Below are positions 49,040 to 60,800 of a DNA stretch of 64,000 bases, piece by piece. The stretch is from Lactarius indigo. Lineage: Eukaryota > Basidiomycota > Agaricomycetes > Russulales > Russulaceae. The translations under genes were made by a program, and so were the position numbers. The notes beneath the pieces are model-generated. The model was given only the letters and a program-made list of their open reading frames with translations. It had not been told where the DNA came from and did no database searches. Location of the stretch: positions 1,984,001-2,048,000 of the forward strand of contig JAFKAC010000001.1 in the NCBI GenBank assembly GCA_025766275.1, given 5' to 3'. Numbering within the stretch: position 1 is the stretch's first letter; the number at the start of each line of letters is the position of its first letter.

Positions 49040-50638
49040 TTAATTTAGTGAAATCTCTTCTGTCTCGCCAACGTCGTCGTCTCCGTCATCGTGGTTGGTT
49101 GGCGATCGCTCTTTCTCGATGGGCGGTGGTGGAGGCACTTCTACGCTGGATGGAGCGACTACATTTACCGCTGTCAAATGAGCTTCCTCAGGTCCATCAT
49201 CGTGGGTACGCGATGTATTAGTTGCATGGCTTGCGCTGGTTTGTTGGCCCGGTGGAGGAGTCTGGGACTCGGAAGGAGGGAACTTAAACTCGCGATCCAT
49301 AGTTCCGTGTCTAGTCCGAGGCGGCCCTTTATTCCTCATCGACTTCGTTTCCGCTGTTGCGTCAGGTGATTCATCCACATCTCCGCCCTCCTCTGGTGTA
49401 GGTTCAAAAACCTTGCGTACTGGTTTCGGTTGTGCTCCAGAGCTGCCAGGAGGCGAGGGACCAGGGGACGTGGGTGTTTGAGATGGTGCAGGCATTGAGG
49501 CACGGTTCGCCGCCTTTGCTGCCTGCGTACTTTGTGGCAGAGACGCTTGTGACATAGACTGGGGGCGTACGAAAGGAGCAGAGTTCATTGGACTAGACTG
49601 GGTAATACCAAGGTAGAAAGCTGATATAGGCACCATTCTGCGGATGGAATTAGCGTGGCTATTCTCTTTGAGATGAGGGGATTCACTTCTTTTCGGCATA
49701 ACACGCTAGAATCCACTGTGGTTGAACAATTGGTATGCTTAGCTGAAGCGCCCGTTGATACTCCACTCCAGGGGCACTAGAAATGCTACCAGAAACCTGC
49801 GCACCTGTCGGCGTGGCGGCAGGAGTGGTACAAACAAAGTGGGTCGTGTCAATCTGAATCTTATCGCTCCATTTCGCGCGCATCTCTTGCAAAGCAAGCT
49901 TCGCATTCTCCAGCTGAACAGAATCCTGGACGTTACCGAAGCATACAGATATGCCAGATGTGTCGGTCATGGTATGGGTCCGGACTCGAATGAGATTCGA
50001 CTGGAAAGTCCCAGCAGTCGTACGCAGGACAAGGCGGAATGAATAGTCCGTGTTGATATCGAGACCTGACAGCTTTGTTGAGGTATTCTGTAGGGGTGAA
50101 GGTATGGCTGCGAGGCGTTGGCCGTTCTTGTATATGTCGAGTGATCGCAAAGAAGCCGTTGCCAGCTCAAGTGGGGGCCATTCCAATGTCACAGATGTTT
50201 GGGTGACATTACGAAGCTGAAGGAGTCATGTCAGCACTGTGCTTCACCAAGAAAGACGCACCAACACTGATTTGTGGAGCTTTCGGTGTTCCACGCCCGA
50301 ATTCTTCCAAGATATCGCTCTGCAGATCCCAGAACTCGCGGTCTCTCTTGTGCTCTTCGGCAACGTTTTGCGTAACGGAGATGTTTACAATGGAGCCAGT
50401 GGTGGCCCCTGGCGGGAGGAGTAACGAAGGAAACTCAATGAGGTGAGCGCGTTCACCCAGGAGAATCTAAGTGAAAAGGTTAGATTGAGAATTGACGAGC
50501 ACACAAACGTCGATGGACACACAGCCATGCCAGCATCTGGAATGCAGCTCGCTTCCATCAGTTTCAGGACGCAGCAACATCATGCGCACCCAGTTTTCCG
50601 ACAGTGAACATAAAGCTATCTGGAGACTTGAGCGACAT
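49040..50638 (-). CDS. CHS5: Chs5, exomer scaffold with FN3 and BRCT domains
   Basis: Chs5 is the scaffold of exomer, the coat that exports chitin synthase III and other cargoes from the trans-Golgi. Exons join MSLKSPDSFMFTVGKL, DAGMAILLGERAHLIEFPSL and LLPPGATTGSIVNISVTQN, the dimerisation region. NVTQTSVTLEWPPLELATAS and SLDIYKNGQRLAAIPSPLQN form the FN3 domain. The BRCT domain contains ISVCFGNV and IVQPQWILACYAEKK, then MVPISAFYLGI. The rest is Pro/Ser/Glu-rich, ending DDDVGETEEISLN at 49040. About five introns (45-60 nt) all keep the frame. The gene is tandem with CDK8, separated by only about 150 bp. Confidence 0.92.
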
Positions 50639-50786
50639 CTTTCGAAATAAGGTCTACGAACAGACAGAGTCAAAGTGGCAGACGGGAGACGCGCCCTTGC
50701 TTTCGTTGGTGTGTCCTACCTGGTAATCAAGTTCCCACGGGTTCATAGTACAACAAATAGAACTACTAGTACTGTACGGCCTCAGG

Positions 50787-52329
50787 CTAGCCAATTCGAG
50801 CCTTTTTCCTACTGTGTCCCCCATGGCCCGCGCTCATACTTGCAAAACTAGTCACGCTCCCGTGGGTCTGACCTTGCAAATGTTGCTGTTGATTAAATTG
50901 CGCCGGCAAATGCTGCGCATGTGTTGTCTGAGCAGGCATCATGGACGGTGCTTCGTCCTGCGTGATCCGACGCTGCGGGGGGAGCTGAGCTGGGGAGCTG
51001 AGCTGCTGTTGGAACACGCTACAGCAATAGCTGTCATACAACTTGACGGAGCGTACACCGAAGAACGACGAACTTATAAGTTGGCTTGGGATCCTCCTGG
51101 AACCAACCATGCAGTAAGGACTCTCTAGCGTTCATTCTCTTGTCAGGGTCAAAAATGAACAATTTGCTGAGAAAATTGACTGCCGCAGGGGGTAGAGAAC
51201 GCTGTTTACACCATGCATCGAGACGATTTGGGGAGCTGTCAAGGCACGACACTCAAAACCAAAACACTAAATTACAAGGAAGGACACACTCTTCCAATCG
51301 TTTCACATTGTGGTATTCGGGAGTGTTCCTCATTCCTGGCCAGTTCCTCTCTGCAACAATAAGCCGGTATGCTCGTGTACATAGAGCAGACGGAAACACA
51401 CTACTCACCGTCGGGCTTCCCAAGTACATCGATGACCTTTAAAAGCTGATCTTTCTGAAAAGGTACATTTTTCTTCGAATCTAGCTTCGCCTCCTCGCCT
51501 TTGAAAATGGGACGCAGACTGGCCAGCTCAGCCATAACACAGCCCACGGCCCAGCAGTCAACTGCTTTGTGGTAGTGCTTCGATCCCATAAGAAGCTCCG
51601 GAGAACGGTACCAAATTGTGACCACAACCTTATCCCCCGCAAAGAGGGGCTGAAGGGGCTGGTATGTAAGACGAGCGAGTCCAAGATCACCGATCTTGAC
51701 TATTCCCGTAGCCGTGATGAGGATATTTGCAGGCTTAAGGTCTCGATGCAGTATATGGGAGTCATGAAGGTATAAAAGGCCATTTAGGAGTTGATAAATG
51801 AGAGACTTGAGTAAGTCATGAGGGATATGAGAGCGAAGTGTTTGTGAATAATGGTGAATTACTTGCTAAGGGAAGGAATCAGCCGCCTTCATGAGACCTG
51901 GAATAAGAGACCGACGAGAAAATCATGCTCCGCATACTCGAATACCATGTAAATTGACTTGTCCTCCAGTATGACTTCCTTGAGAGCGACGATGTTTTCA
52001 TGGGATATCTCCCTGTTAAGCTATTCCGCATTGAAGGAGGGACAGCGAAACAAACATGATTCACCCACTGCGATTTCACGGATTGCGCTCTGGCTGATAC
52101 CTGTATACGTCGCTATATCTCCGTCTTTGTCGGGTTTGAACTTTTTGATAGCGTGAAGTTTGCCCTCCTCGTCCTTGCTCTGGGCTTTATAGACACGGCC
52201 ATACGTTCCAGAGGAGATGAAACCAATGATGGTATATTTGGAGGTGACGCTACGATGGGCCTCGTCACGTTTGGCACGGTAAATACGCATCACATCATGT
52301 GGTATTACCTGAGACCAGTCGTCGACCAT
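50787..52329 (-). CDS. CDK8: Cyclin-dependent kinase 8 (Mediator kinase module)
   Basis: CDK8/Ssn3 pairs with cyclin C, MED12 and MED13 in the Mediator kinase module and phosphorylates the polymerase CTD and transcription factors. The start [20 protein letters not shown] leads to a glycine loop [29 protein letters not shown] contains the lysine, and [13 protein letters not shown] the CDK8-type helix C (SxSACRE position reads SQSAIRE). [32 protein letters not shown] and GDLGLARL (DLG in place of DFG) follow. [20 protein letters not shown] and [19 protein letters not shown] are the T-loop and helix F. The C-terminus is Gln/His/Pro-rich, ending [10 protein letters not shown]. No frame break; ATG at 52329. 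Confidence 0.92.
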
Positions 52330-52469
52330 GAGTGCTGTGAGCACGAGTGACCGAGTCCGAGTCCGGAGGTCCCGGATCGCCTCGCGTTACTTTGACCGGA
52401 CCGCCTTGTCCCGAACATCTCATCTCTCTCGTTCTCCCAAACGCGCTCGGTGTGCGTACTTGCTTGTAC
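52330..52469. promoter_or_regulatory. Shared 140 bp region between CDK8 and RPD3
   Basis: The start codons of CDK8 (minus) and RPD3 (plus) are separated by only 140 bases, so both 5' untranslated regions and core promoters must lie here. The sequence holds short direct repeats (GAGTCCGAGTCCGGA near 52346-52360) and pyrimidine-rich tracts upstream of the RPD3 ATG. No clear TATA box. Coupled expression is possible but is inference from spacing only. Confidence 0.5.
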
Positions 52470-54479
52470 ATGACTCGACGCAGAGTGTCTTATTACTACG
52501 ATCGTCGGTCGTCTCTCCCCATATTTTTTGTAAGGCACTGACTATTTTTACAGCCGATGTTGGATCATATTCGTACGGCTTGGGCCATCCCATGAAGCCT
52601 CTCCGTATGCGGATCACCCATGAACTTCTCACCGCATATGACATGTTGGGTAAAATGGACGTCCTGGTATGCCCCCTTCTTCCCCTCGAGTCACTGCCTG
52701 GAGCTTTCCACAGAGAGCAGAGCGTGCATCTCCTGAGACCATGACATCGTTTCATACCGATGAATACATTCATTTCCTCTCCAGGGTCACCCCCGATACT
52801 GCAGAAGAGCTGACATATAACGGCACGAGATGTGAGCTTTATTTGAATCACGGTTCAAGTTTAAGCAGAGCACCTACTTCAATCTTTAAGTTCTTGTTGG
52901 GGATGACAATCCAGCTTTCGATGGCTTGTTTGAATTTTGCTCCATCTCCGCAGGCGGTACCATAGGTCTGAAATCCATGATTGTATTGTACCCTTACTAA
53001 CAAATGTCATTAGCTGCCGCCAAAAGAATCACGTCAGGTGCGGCAGATATTTCAATCAATTGGGCAGGAGGCCTTCATCATGCCAAAAAGAGGGAAGCGT
53101 CCGGCTTTTGTTATATCAACGACATTGTGCTTGGAATTCTCGAGCTCTTGCGAACATACCCAAGGGTATTATACATTGACATCGACTGTCATCACGGAGA
53201 TGGCGTCGAGGAAGCATTCTATACGACAGATCGTGTCATGACCTGCAGCTTCCACAAATTTGGGGAGTACTTTCCAGGAACCGGGACCCAGGAAGATCGA
53301 GGACGGGGAAAGGGGATGGGATACGCTATCAATGTCCCTCTCAAGGACGGGCTGAACGATGACTCATTCAGAAGCATATATGAACCGGTAAGGAAGACCC
53401 CCTGCAATCATATGCCAGCGGAGATGACCATCAACCCCAGGTTATCGCCCGTGCGGTTCAAGTCTTTCAACCTTCTGTGATTGTCCTTCAGTGTGGGTCA
53501 GACTCTCTCGCAGGTGACAAATTGGGGTGTTTCAATGTGACGATGCAAGGCCACGCTCATTGCGTCCGCTTTGTTCGTGACATGAACATCCCATTCATCC
53601 TTCTCGGTGGAGGTGGATACACCGTCAAAAATGCCTCGCGAACGTGGGCGTATGAAACCGCATGTGCCCTCGGGATAGAGAACGATATTGACCTCAATCT
53701 TCCTTGGAATGAGTTCTTTGATTGGTTTGGACCCCGGTATAGACTTGAAGTTGCTGGAAATAACATGGAGGATATGAACCTGAAAGATGGTTCTTTGGAT
53801 AGGGTCAGGTAGGTCAGAAACCCATGTTTTTGGATGCTTTCTCAATCGCGGTAGAGAGGCAGCTCTGCAGCAGCTTTCTGAGCTACAGGCTGTTCCCTCA
53901 GTGGGTCTACACGATGTTCCTCGAGAGAGCGTCGGACAGCATCTCGGGCTCATGACAGACGACGAGACATTATCAAGGGATGAGCTAGACGATAAACTCG
54001 CTCGTAAGTTCTCTGATCGTAGTAGACGATAACCCATTTGCTGATATTTTTCAGAGCACGCTCGTTACGTGTATCAGTTGCAGGAAGCGGATGCTCGCGA
54101 ACCCGACTCAGACGAGTCCGAAGACTTTGATTCTCATCGGTATGATTCTGCTGATTCCGCCGTGAGCCGGAGTCGCCGTGGGCGGCAGCAACATTCGAGA
54201 CAAAAGAAACGTATGAGCATCATGTCGAATGAGTGGTACCAAGTCCCACAGCTGAATCACTCCGGCTACTACGACCGAGGCAACGACGAGGACGTCGGCA
54301 ACAACAGATCGGGAAGAATAAAATTCTTCGAGAGTAGACTTCGATGGGATGCCGATGTACGAAGAGTTGTCGCTAGCAGCGACATTCGATTGAGCGTAAA
54401 GAATCTTATGGAGAGGGGTGGGTCGAAGCAAGATGTAATGGACGTGGAGGAGGACTGTCTAGATGAAGAAGAGGGGTAG
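52470..54479 (+). CDS. RPD3: Class I histone deacetylase (Rpd3 type)
   Basis: Rpd3 is a zinc-dependent deacetylase of histone lysines in Sin3 complexes. The first exon encodes [11 protein letters not shown] and splices to [20 protein letters not shown]. The catalytic domain has [57 protein letters not shown] (active-site His pair), [20 protein letters not shown] (metal Asp and His), [20 protein letters not shown] (metal Asp) and [19 protein letters not shown] (active-site Tyr). The metal motif reads DIDCHHGDG where Rpd3 has DIDVHHGDG. After [14 protein letters not shown] an acidic/basic tail follows, with [16 protein letters not shown], ending CLDEEEG. About eight introns; no frame break. Confidence 0.93.
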
Positions 54480-54671
54480 CATATCTACTTTTCTCCTGTA
54501 TATTTCTCACTAGCACTGGCACGGCAGCTTGAGCCCATGTCAGTCGCGTTACTGTAAGATCCACGAACCATCACGTCCACGTGACGTGACACAAGTCGCG
54601 TAAAATGGTAGAACACCGTGTTCAGTTCATAGCGGTTACTTTTTCTCTTACCTTATCCTTTCTCTGCCAAT

Positions 54672-56154
54672 ATGCCAACCCGCTATGAGAAGCAACGCGA
54701 GAATAATATAGCGCGTAACAAGGAGATGCTGGAGATTTTGATGAAGAAAAACGCTGTTGAAGATGCGCGTGGGCCCCAGCCAAAGCAGACAAGGACGGTA
54801 GGCCGCAAGAGCGCTCCAAGTAAACCAAAGAAGCGCATGCAACGTACCTCCGACGACGAAGTCGAGGTACCTCGCCCAATAAAACGCGCGCGCCCGGAAA
54901 CCCCGCAAACTGGCCTGCGCCGTAGCCAAAGGAACGCAGGGAAGGAGACACCTGACTATCAATCTGAGTCGCAACAGGCCCGGTTACCCCGCCTGGTCAC
55001 GACAAAGGTGGGCGTGGACCATGATAGGGACCCGAATAGGCCCTCTGGAAAGAGGATACATGACCCGTACGCTTGGTAGTTCTTGTCACTTAGGAAAGAA
55101 TAACACAATTTATCCTAGGAAGACGTTCGGTCATATACCAGGTGTCCCAGTTGGGACTTGGTGGGAAAGCCGGTGGGTCCGCTTAGGTTCAAGTTCCACT
55201 CATGGTTTGACTGACAGTGAGGCAGGGAGGACTGTAGCAACGACGCCATTCACGCGTACGCTCAGAATTCGTTGGCGTTGAACGACGATATGACCTGATT
55301 TGTTAAAATAGTCCGTGGGTTGCAGGAATATCTGGCTCTAATGAAGGAGCCTATTCCGTGGCCCTCTCCGGGGGATATGAAGACGATATAGACATGGGCG
55401 ACTATTTGTAAGTGCCTGCTACAAGTAAACATATTGATCTCCTAGTTGACGTGATTCTAGTACATTCACTGGATCCGGTAAAATCTCGGTGACATACCCA
55501 ATCACGCTTACTGACAGACTTCTTAGGCGGACGGGCTCTAAGAGGAACCAAAACGAACCCTAAGAATGTGCGTTCCCGCTACTTCAATGAGACGTTATGG
55601 GAGTGAAAGACGTATCTCCATTTTCAGCTACGAACTGCGCCTCAAAGCTCAGATCAAAGTTTCGAACATTCGTTTAACAAGGCGCTGAAGGTGCTACTGA
55701 GCTATCTGTTGTTGGTGGCACTCTTTAATCCCCGTAGATATCCTCAGAGACTCGGAAACCCGTTCGGGTGATTCGTGGCTTTAAACTGCCATCACCATAC
55801 GCTCCTTTTGAAGGGTATGTTGCTGTCTCTTCTGCAATGACGTATTTATAAACAATACGATTAAGATACAGATATGACGGCCTCTACACCGTTGAGGAGG
55901 TGAGTTCCCGTGTATTACTGTGCCAGTACACTCTCTATCTGTATATTTTAGGCATGGATGGAGCAAGGTCTCAACGATGGGGGTTACCTAGTGTGCAAAT
56001 TCGCTTTTCGGGTAGGCTTGGAGATTTTTTCATTCGTTCGGCGCTTGACTTGCTCTAGCGAGTTCCAGGACAGCCCCCCTTACAAGTCAAGGTCGAGGGA
56101 GAGACGGATGATGACCATGTTGGCGATGAAGAGTCCGCCAGTTCTACAGCGTGA
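54672..56154 (+). CDS. SRA-YDG domain protein, putative modified-DNA reader
   Basis: SRA-YDG domains recognise hemimethylated or otherwise modified cytosine, as in UHRF1. The N-terminal 135 residues are basic, with nuclear-localisation-like [16 protein letters not shown] and [19 protein letters not shown]. About eight introns then join [86 protein letters not shown] and [20 protein letters not shown]. The YDG core reads [20 protein letters not shown], then [11 protein letters not shown]. It ends [13 protein letters not shown] 56152-56154. All junctions keep the frame. It has no RING, PHD, Tudor or SET domain, so it is a stand-alone SRA protein of about 380 residues. The gene follows RPD3 on the same strand. 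Confidence 0.87.
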
Positions 56155-56683
56155 TTTCAACTCTGATAAGGCTATCCGTTGACAATAGACACAGGTACAT
56201 CAGGTACATACTATATGTTGTCTCAAGCGCTGTCTTTCTGCTACACAATCTGCTTTTCTGCTTTGTTTCCCGACCCCCTACAGACGTAGCTACTAACTGT
56301 ATATGTAATTTGATCCTCGTGTCAATATATAGTATCACACGAGCATCCACCACAGCAAAAATTACTTACTGCAAGCAGTGGCTGCTAAGTCGGAATTCAT
56401 GACCCCATCTGGGTTCAAAGATAAGACGGACTGCTACCGGGAACTCGGACAACGGGCACTGTGTTCCTGAAGCTGTCGATTATGGACTGGGCTCAGTTCT
56501 TATCGAGAAAATGTGGGTTTCAACACAGCTCGTAACGCGTAACCCCCGAAACTGTATTTCATATCAGAAGAACCTGAAGTCCCAGCTCGAGCGTTCGCTG
56601 TCAAGCATGGTGGTCTCTGGCGGCGCTTGGGATATATAACCCCCTCTCAGGTTACGCCGCGGTGCGGTAACGGTGTCATCGTC
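56155..56683. other. Intergenic stretch upstream of the purine permease
   Basis: This 530 bp stretch has the 3' end of the SRA gene and the promoter of the permease. A TATATAA sequence lies at about 56633-56639, 45 bases before the ATG at 56684, in a reasonable position for a TATA box. The first part is AT-rich (56150-56400). No gene seen. Confidence 0.4.
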
Positions 56684-59052
56684 ATGCTCACAAAAGACCA
56701 GCCCCGACATACTCCCTCTCCCTCTATTCGCCCAGACGCACAGGCACACATCTCACCTTCTGATACTATCCACACTCGCATCGTACGGCTACGGCGAAAG
56801 CTGACAACTCGCCAAGGCTGGCTTGGCGACTACGATTATTCATGGCTCTGTACACCTACCCTACCTTTCGCCCTACCCGGACGACAATCGAAGCGGTCTC
56901 GCGCACCCCCATTCTACGCTCTCGATGCAAATTTGCCAATCCTCTTGGCGATGACCACCGGTTTGCAACATGCGTTGGCCATGTTAGCGGGTCTTATAAC
57001 ACCGCCCATCATCTTCGCAAGCGCACTCAATCTCGACGCTACAACTTCCGCGTACATGATTTCGGCGTCGCTTATTGGATGCGGTGAGTCTTGTCGTGGA
57101 AGTAAGCGACGAACGATTGACGGCTATACAGGTATTCTGAGCTTTGTCCAGATGTCCCGCATCAAACTCTTCGGAAACTATTATCTAGGCACGGGGCTCA
57201 TCTCCGTAGTCGGAACTAGCTTCGCTACTCTAAGCACCGCAAACTCCGTATGAGATTCATTAGTGCCTGCGTGAAGAATACCGGAATGAACGGGTATTGC
57301 ACAGATTTTCGATGCGATGTACTCAGACGGTACATGCCCAACGACCACGGCTCCAGATGGCACCACATCTCGCGGCCCTTGTCCTGATGCGTATGGTAAA
57401 GTGCTGGGTGATTGTGGGACGACTATTTCTCGTGTATGCGCTTGACGCTTTCCAGGAACCTCGCTCATCGCCTCTTTCCTGGAAATCTTCATGTCGTTTG
57501 TGCCACCTAGAATTTTGCAACGCGTCTTTCCACCCATGGTTACAGGTAAGCTTTGTGATTCACCTCTGTTGTGCAAGATAGTCACGCCAGATATTTCTTT
57601 TAGGGACCGTGATTTTACTGATCGGGGCCTCTCTTGTCGGAAGCTCGGGCATCCCCAACTGGGGTGGTGGCTCGAACGCCTGTTCAAGCAGGCCCAGCTC
57701 TGGCTTTTTCCAACTTTGCCCCGACATCGCGGCCCCGCGGCCCCTCCTGTAAGTACTCCGGGTATACCTGAATTCTCCTTGAATCATCTTGGTGCAGATG
57801 GGGTTCACCCGAGTTCATCGGTCTCGGCTTCCTATCCTTTGTTAGCATCCTACTCGTCGAGCTGTTCGGCTCGCCATTCCTGAAGAATGTATCTATAATT
57901 GTCGGCTTAGCTGTGGGCTGTATCGTTGCGGGAGCTACTGGATATATTGATAGCTCAAGCATCAAGTCCGCTCCGTCTATCACGTTTTTATGGTGGGCCA
58001 AACCGTACATTTTGCCACGAGTGCTAATGGATAACCTTCTGTGGCTAGGGTACACACGTTCAAAATAGGTGTTTACGCGCCAGCAATCCTGCCTATGTTA
58101 GCGGTATACAGTGAGTCTGTCAGGACGATAGTACTGAGCTCTCTTTAATGAGCGACCGCTGGTAGTTTCTCTGGCAATGGAAGCAATTGGTGACATCACT
58201 GCATCCGCCGAGGTTTCTCGGGTAGAGGTTGAGGGCGAAGAGTTTGAATCAAGAATTCAGGGTGGAGTTCTTGTAGGTCTCAAGCCGGTTTCATATTGGA
58301 GAGTATCTGAACATCAGCGTATTTCAGAGCGACGGCCTCGGAGGCTTTTTCTCCGCTCTCTTCACGGTAACTCCATTGTCTATTTTCGCACAGGTATGTT
58401 TGTTCTGCCTGGTCGCCATCCGTCAAGTGCTGAAGTCCTATGACCAGAATAATGGTGTGATTGCCATCACTCGGTGTGCTAACCGAAGTGCGGGTCGTTG
58501 GTGCTGCTTCTTCCTAATCCTCTTTGGCATCCTTGGGAAAGTTTCGGGTGTTTTCCTAGCCAGTATGTCCATTCTCGTCAGACATACAGTAATTGACTTT
58601 TCTTTCTCTCAAGTTCCCAACTCGGTTCTCGGCGGGGTAACGACATTCCTCTTTGCATCTGTCGCAACCTCTGGCCTACGTGTTCTTGCTTATACGCAAT
58701 TCACCCGCCGTGATCGTTTTGTGCTTGCTGCTGCTCTGTCCTTCGGCTTTGGGGATCTACTCGTCCCTGGTATCTTCACTCATCTGTTTGACGGTGTCAA
58801 TGCCGGAAAGGGTTTGCGGGGTCTCCTCGATTCCATTACAATCATTCTAAGCACACCTTGTGAGCATACCGTGCTAATTCCCCATGTCTCGGACTAACGG
58901 CCCCTTTGAAAGTCTTGTCTGGTGGGATAGTGGCCACAATTTTGAATCTTATTTTACCACAGGAGGACCTATCATCGGAGGAGGAAGACAAGGAAGAAGT
59001 AGATATAGAGGACGCGAAAGATGCACGCGACGAGGGGGCGAAGGCTGGTTAA
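56684..59052 (+). CDS. uapA: Uric acid-xanthine permease (NCS2/NAT family)
   Basis: This is a proton-driven purine transporter of the nucleobase-ascorbate transporter family, like Aspergillus UapA. The cytosolic N-terminus ends RRKLTTRQGWLGDYDYSWL. Core spans include TTGLQHALAMLAGLITPPI, QMSRIKLFGNYYLGTGLIS, LEIFMSFVPPRILQRVFPP, GTVILLIGASLVGSSGIPN and VYAPAILPMLA. The NAT signature is QNNGVIAITRCANR, which fits the family pattern QNxGxxxxT[KRG]. IPNSVLGGVTTFLFASVATS follows, and the C-terminal tail is acidic (EDLSSEEEDKEEVDIEDAKD), ending GAKAG. Up to eight introns keep the frame. Length, about 600 residues, is usual. The ATG at 56684 is the first in-frame ATG; the family start is variable. 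Confidence 0.93.
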
Positions 59053-59229
59053 CGGAGTTCGGTACGCGCATAACCCGTCCCGGTCACTACAATTTTGGTG
59101 TCAAAAGTACACATATATGCAGAGTACGCTATCGAAACTCAAGATGCTACATATATTGCGGATAGAGGAATCGGGATAGGATGAAGTCAGACAGCCCATT
59201 TCTATGTTAAAATATGCAGGCATGACGGT

Positions 59230-60800
59230 CTACCGCATGTCCAAAGGCGGGATCCAATCAGGAACATTATCCCAGGAGAATCGTGGAGCTGCAAAGGCAG
59301 CCCGTACGCTATCCGGTAACAGGGAAGAGTAATTCGCCGGTAGTAATGCATCATAGGGGTTCAAGCCGGGCTTGTAGGTCGACGTTGCGTTCGAGAAATC
59401 GGGCTTGGCTTGGGAATTAGGTGCAGTTTTGCTCGGTGATGCAGCTTGACCGAATGCCGGCTGTTGAGCTGCAACACCAAACGGAGAGGTATATGCGGTT
59501 TGTTGGCCAAATGCCGAAGGAGGTGCGGCTGGTTGACCGAAGGCGGAAGTGGTCGGAGGCTGGCCAAATGCTGAAGTCGGTTGGCCGAACGTTGATGGGG
59601 TTGCCGCTGGCTGGCCAAATGGCGTCAGCGGATTCGAGGGTGTCGTGGACGTCTGGCCGAATGCCGAGGTGGAAGTAGGCTGCCCGAAGGCGGAGGTTGG
59701 GCTACCAGCAGCACCGAAGGGAGGGGGTTGACCAAATGCGGACCCTGGTGTCGCACCGAAAGCACTGGGTCGCCCGAAAGCCGAGTTTGTCGGTGCAGGG
59801 TTGGCAGCGCCAAGTGCTGATTGGGGCGGTTGCGCACCGCCACTAGTACCGCTAAACGCAGACTGTCCGAAAACGGACCCTGTGGGTGCATTGGGACTAT
59901 TTGCAGCGTTTGCGAATGCCGATGGCCCGGGCCCAGCAAAGGCAGAAAAACCTCCGCTATTCATGGGCGCGCCGCCGAAATTAGACTTGGGTACGGAAGG
60001 TTGACCAAAGGCAGGAGCCCCGAATGTTGAAGTTCCTTGTGGCTGGCCAAACGGCGACGTCGCGCCAAGATTCTGTGCGCCAAAGACAGGGGGCTGCCTA
60101 TAAGCTGAAGCGGGTCCTGCACCAGTTCCTGTGAATGCAGACGCTTTGCTCGGCGCATCAGTTCCTAAACTTTGTCGCTTGGCAGCTTCAAAGGCCCCTT
60201 TGATGTCGTTGCGTACATTGGTAAATACCTGCTCAGCATTTGCCAAAGCATTTTGTTCATATTGAAGCTTTCTCCCGTACGATCAAGGTCTCGCCTGACC
60301 AAATGCACAAGTGATAACGCACATATTCATTAATATTTCCGTTACGCATCGCCGCGACTGCTTTGAAACGGAGCTCTTCAGGCGATTCATCAAGCGGCGG
60401 TAAAATATTTTTCTCGTTTTTAGCGGGTCCGTAGGAAGACAGTGACCATGACGGTTTGTCTGATCTGACGTCGAAATCTTTGGTCATGGTTTCGAGACTG
60501 AGGATAGGCGTCAGCTCTACACCAACCTGAAAGTTAAAACCTAGCTTGCCTAAACGGAAAGGTCTTCGGAGGGTTTGAAGGAGTCCATGTCGCACCTACA
60601 AAACAATAAGAAACGAGCGCGATACATAGGGTAGTGTAACACACCACTGAGAGGTGGTCGTCTGTCACCCTGACCGCCCTGAGGATGCTCGTTGCGACAC
60701 TGGGTACCGAACTTGCATGAACCACGTAAAAAGTATTGGCAGACCACCTGGATGGGTGTGAGTGATTGGTTGTACTGATGTGCTGGGAGGCGTTCACCAT
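59230..60800 (-). CDS. NUP42: CCCH-finger FG nucleoporin (Nup42/Amo1)
   Basis: Nup42/Amo1 is a cytoplasmic-face nucleoporin that binds Gle1 and helps mRNA export. The first coding exon seems to be just ATG (60800-60798); a 50 nt intron (60797-60748) then joins VVCQYFLRGSCKFGTQCRNE, a CCCH zinc finger (C-x7-C-x5-C-x3-H). Downstream are DKPSWSLSSYGPAKNEKNIL and PPLDESPEELRFKAVAAMRN, typical of the family. NEYLQYEQNALANAEQVFTN is the helical segment. The last 300 residues are FG repeats of the SAFGQP type, ending VPDWIPPLDMR at 59230. The exon around 60540-60600 is unclear: a family-like WTPSNPPKTFPF reads in another frame. Divergent from MLH3 by only 90 bp. Confidence 0.85.
59440..60190 (-). 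repeat. FG-repeat region of the nucleoporin
   Basis: The 3' half of the nucleoporin gene is a run of imperfect short repeats encoding SAFGQP, FGQPxxxSAFG and related units, more than 20 in all. The antisense strand therefore shows artificial Gly/Trp/Pro/Asn-rich frames. FG repeats form the disordered selective phase of the nuclear pore. Short direct repeats like these can slip, so copy number may vary between strains. Confidence 0.8.

Noticed and set aside
59421..60030. Trp/Pro/Asn/Gly repeat frames on the plus strand
   Set aside because: They are shadows of the FG repeats of NUP42 on the minus strand.
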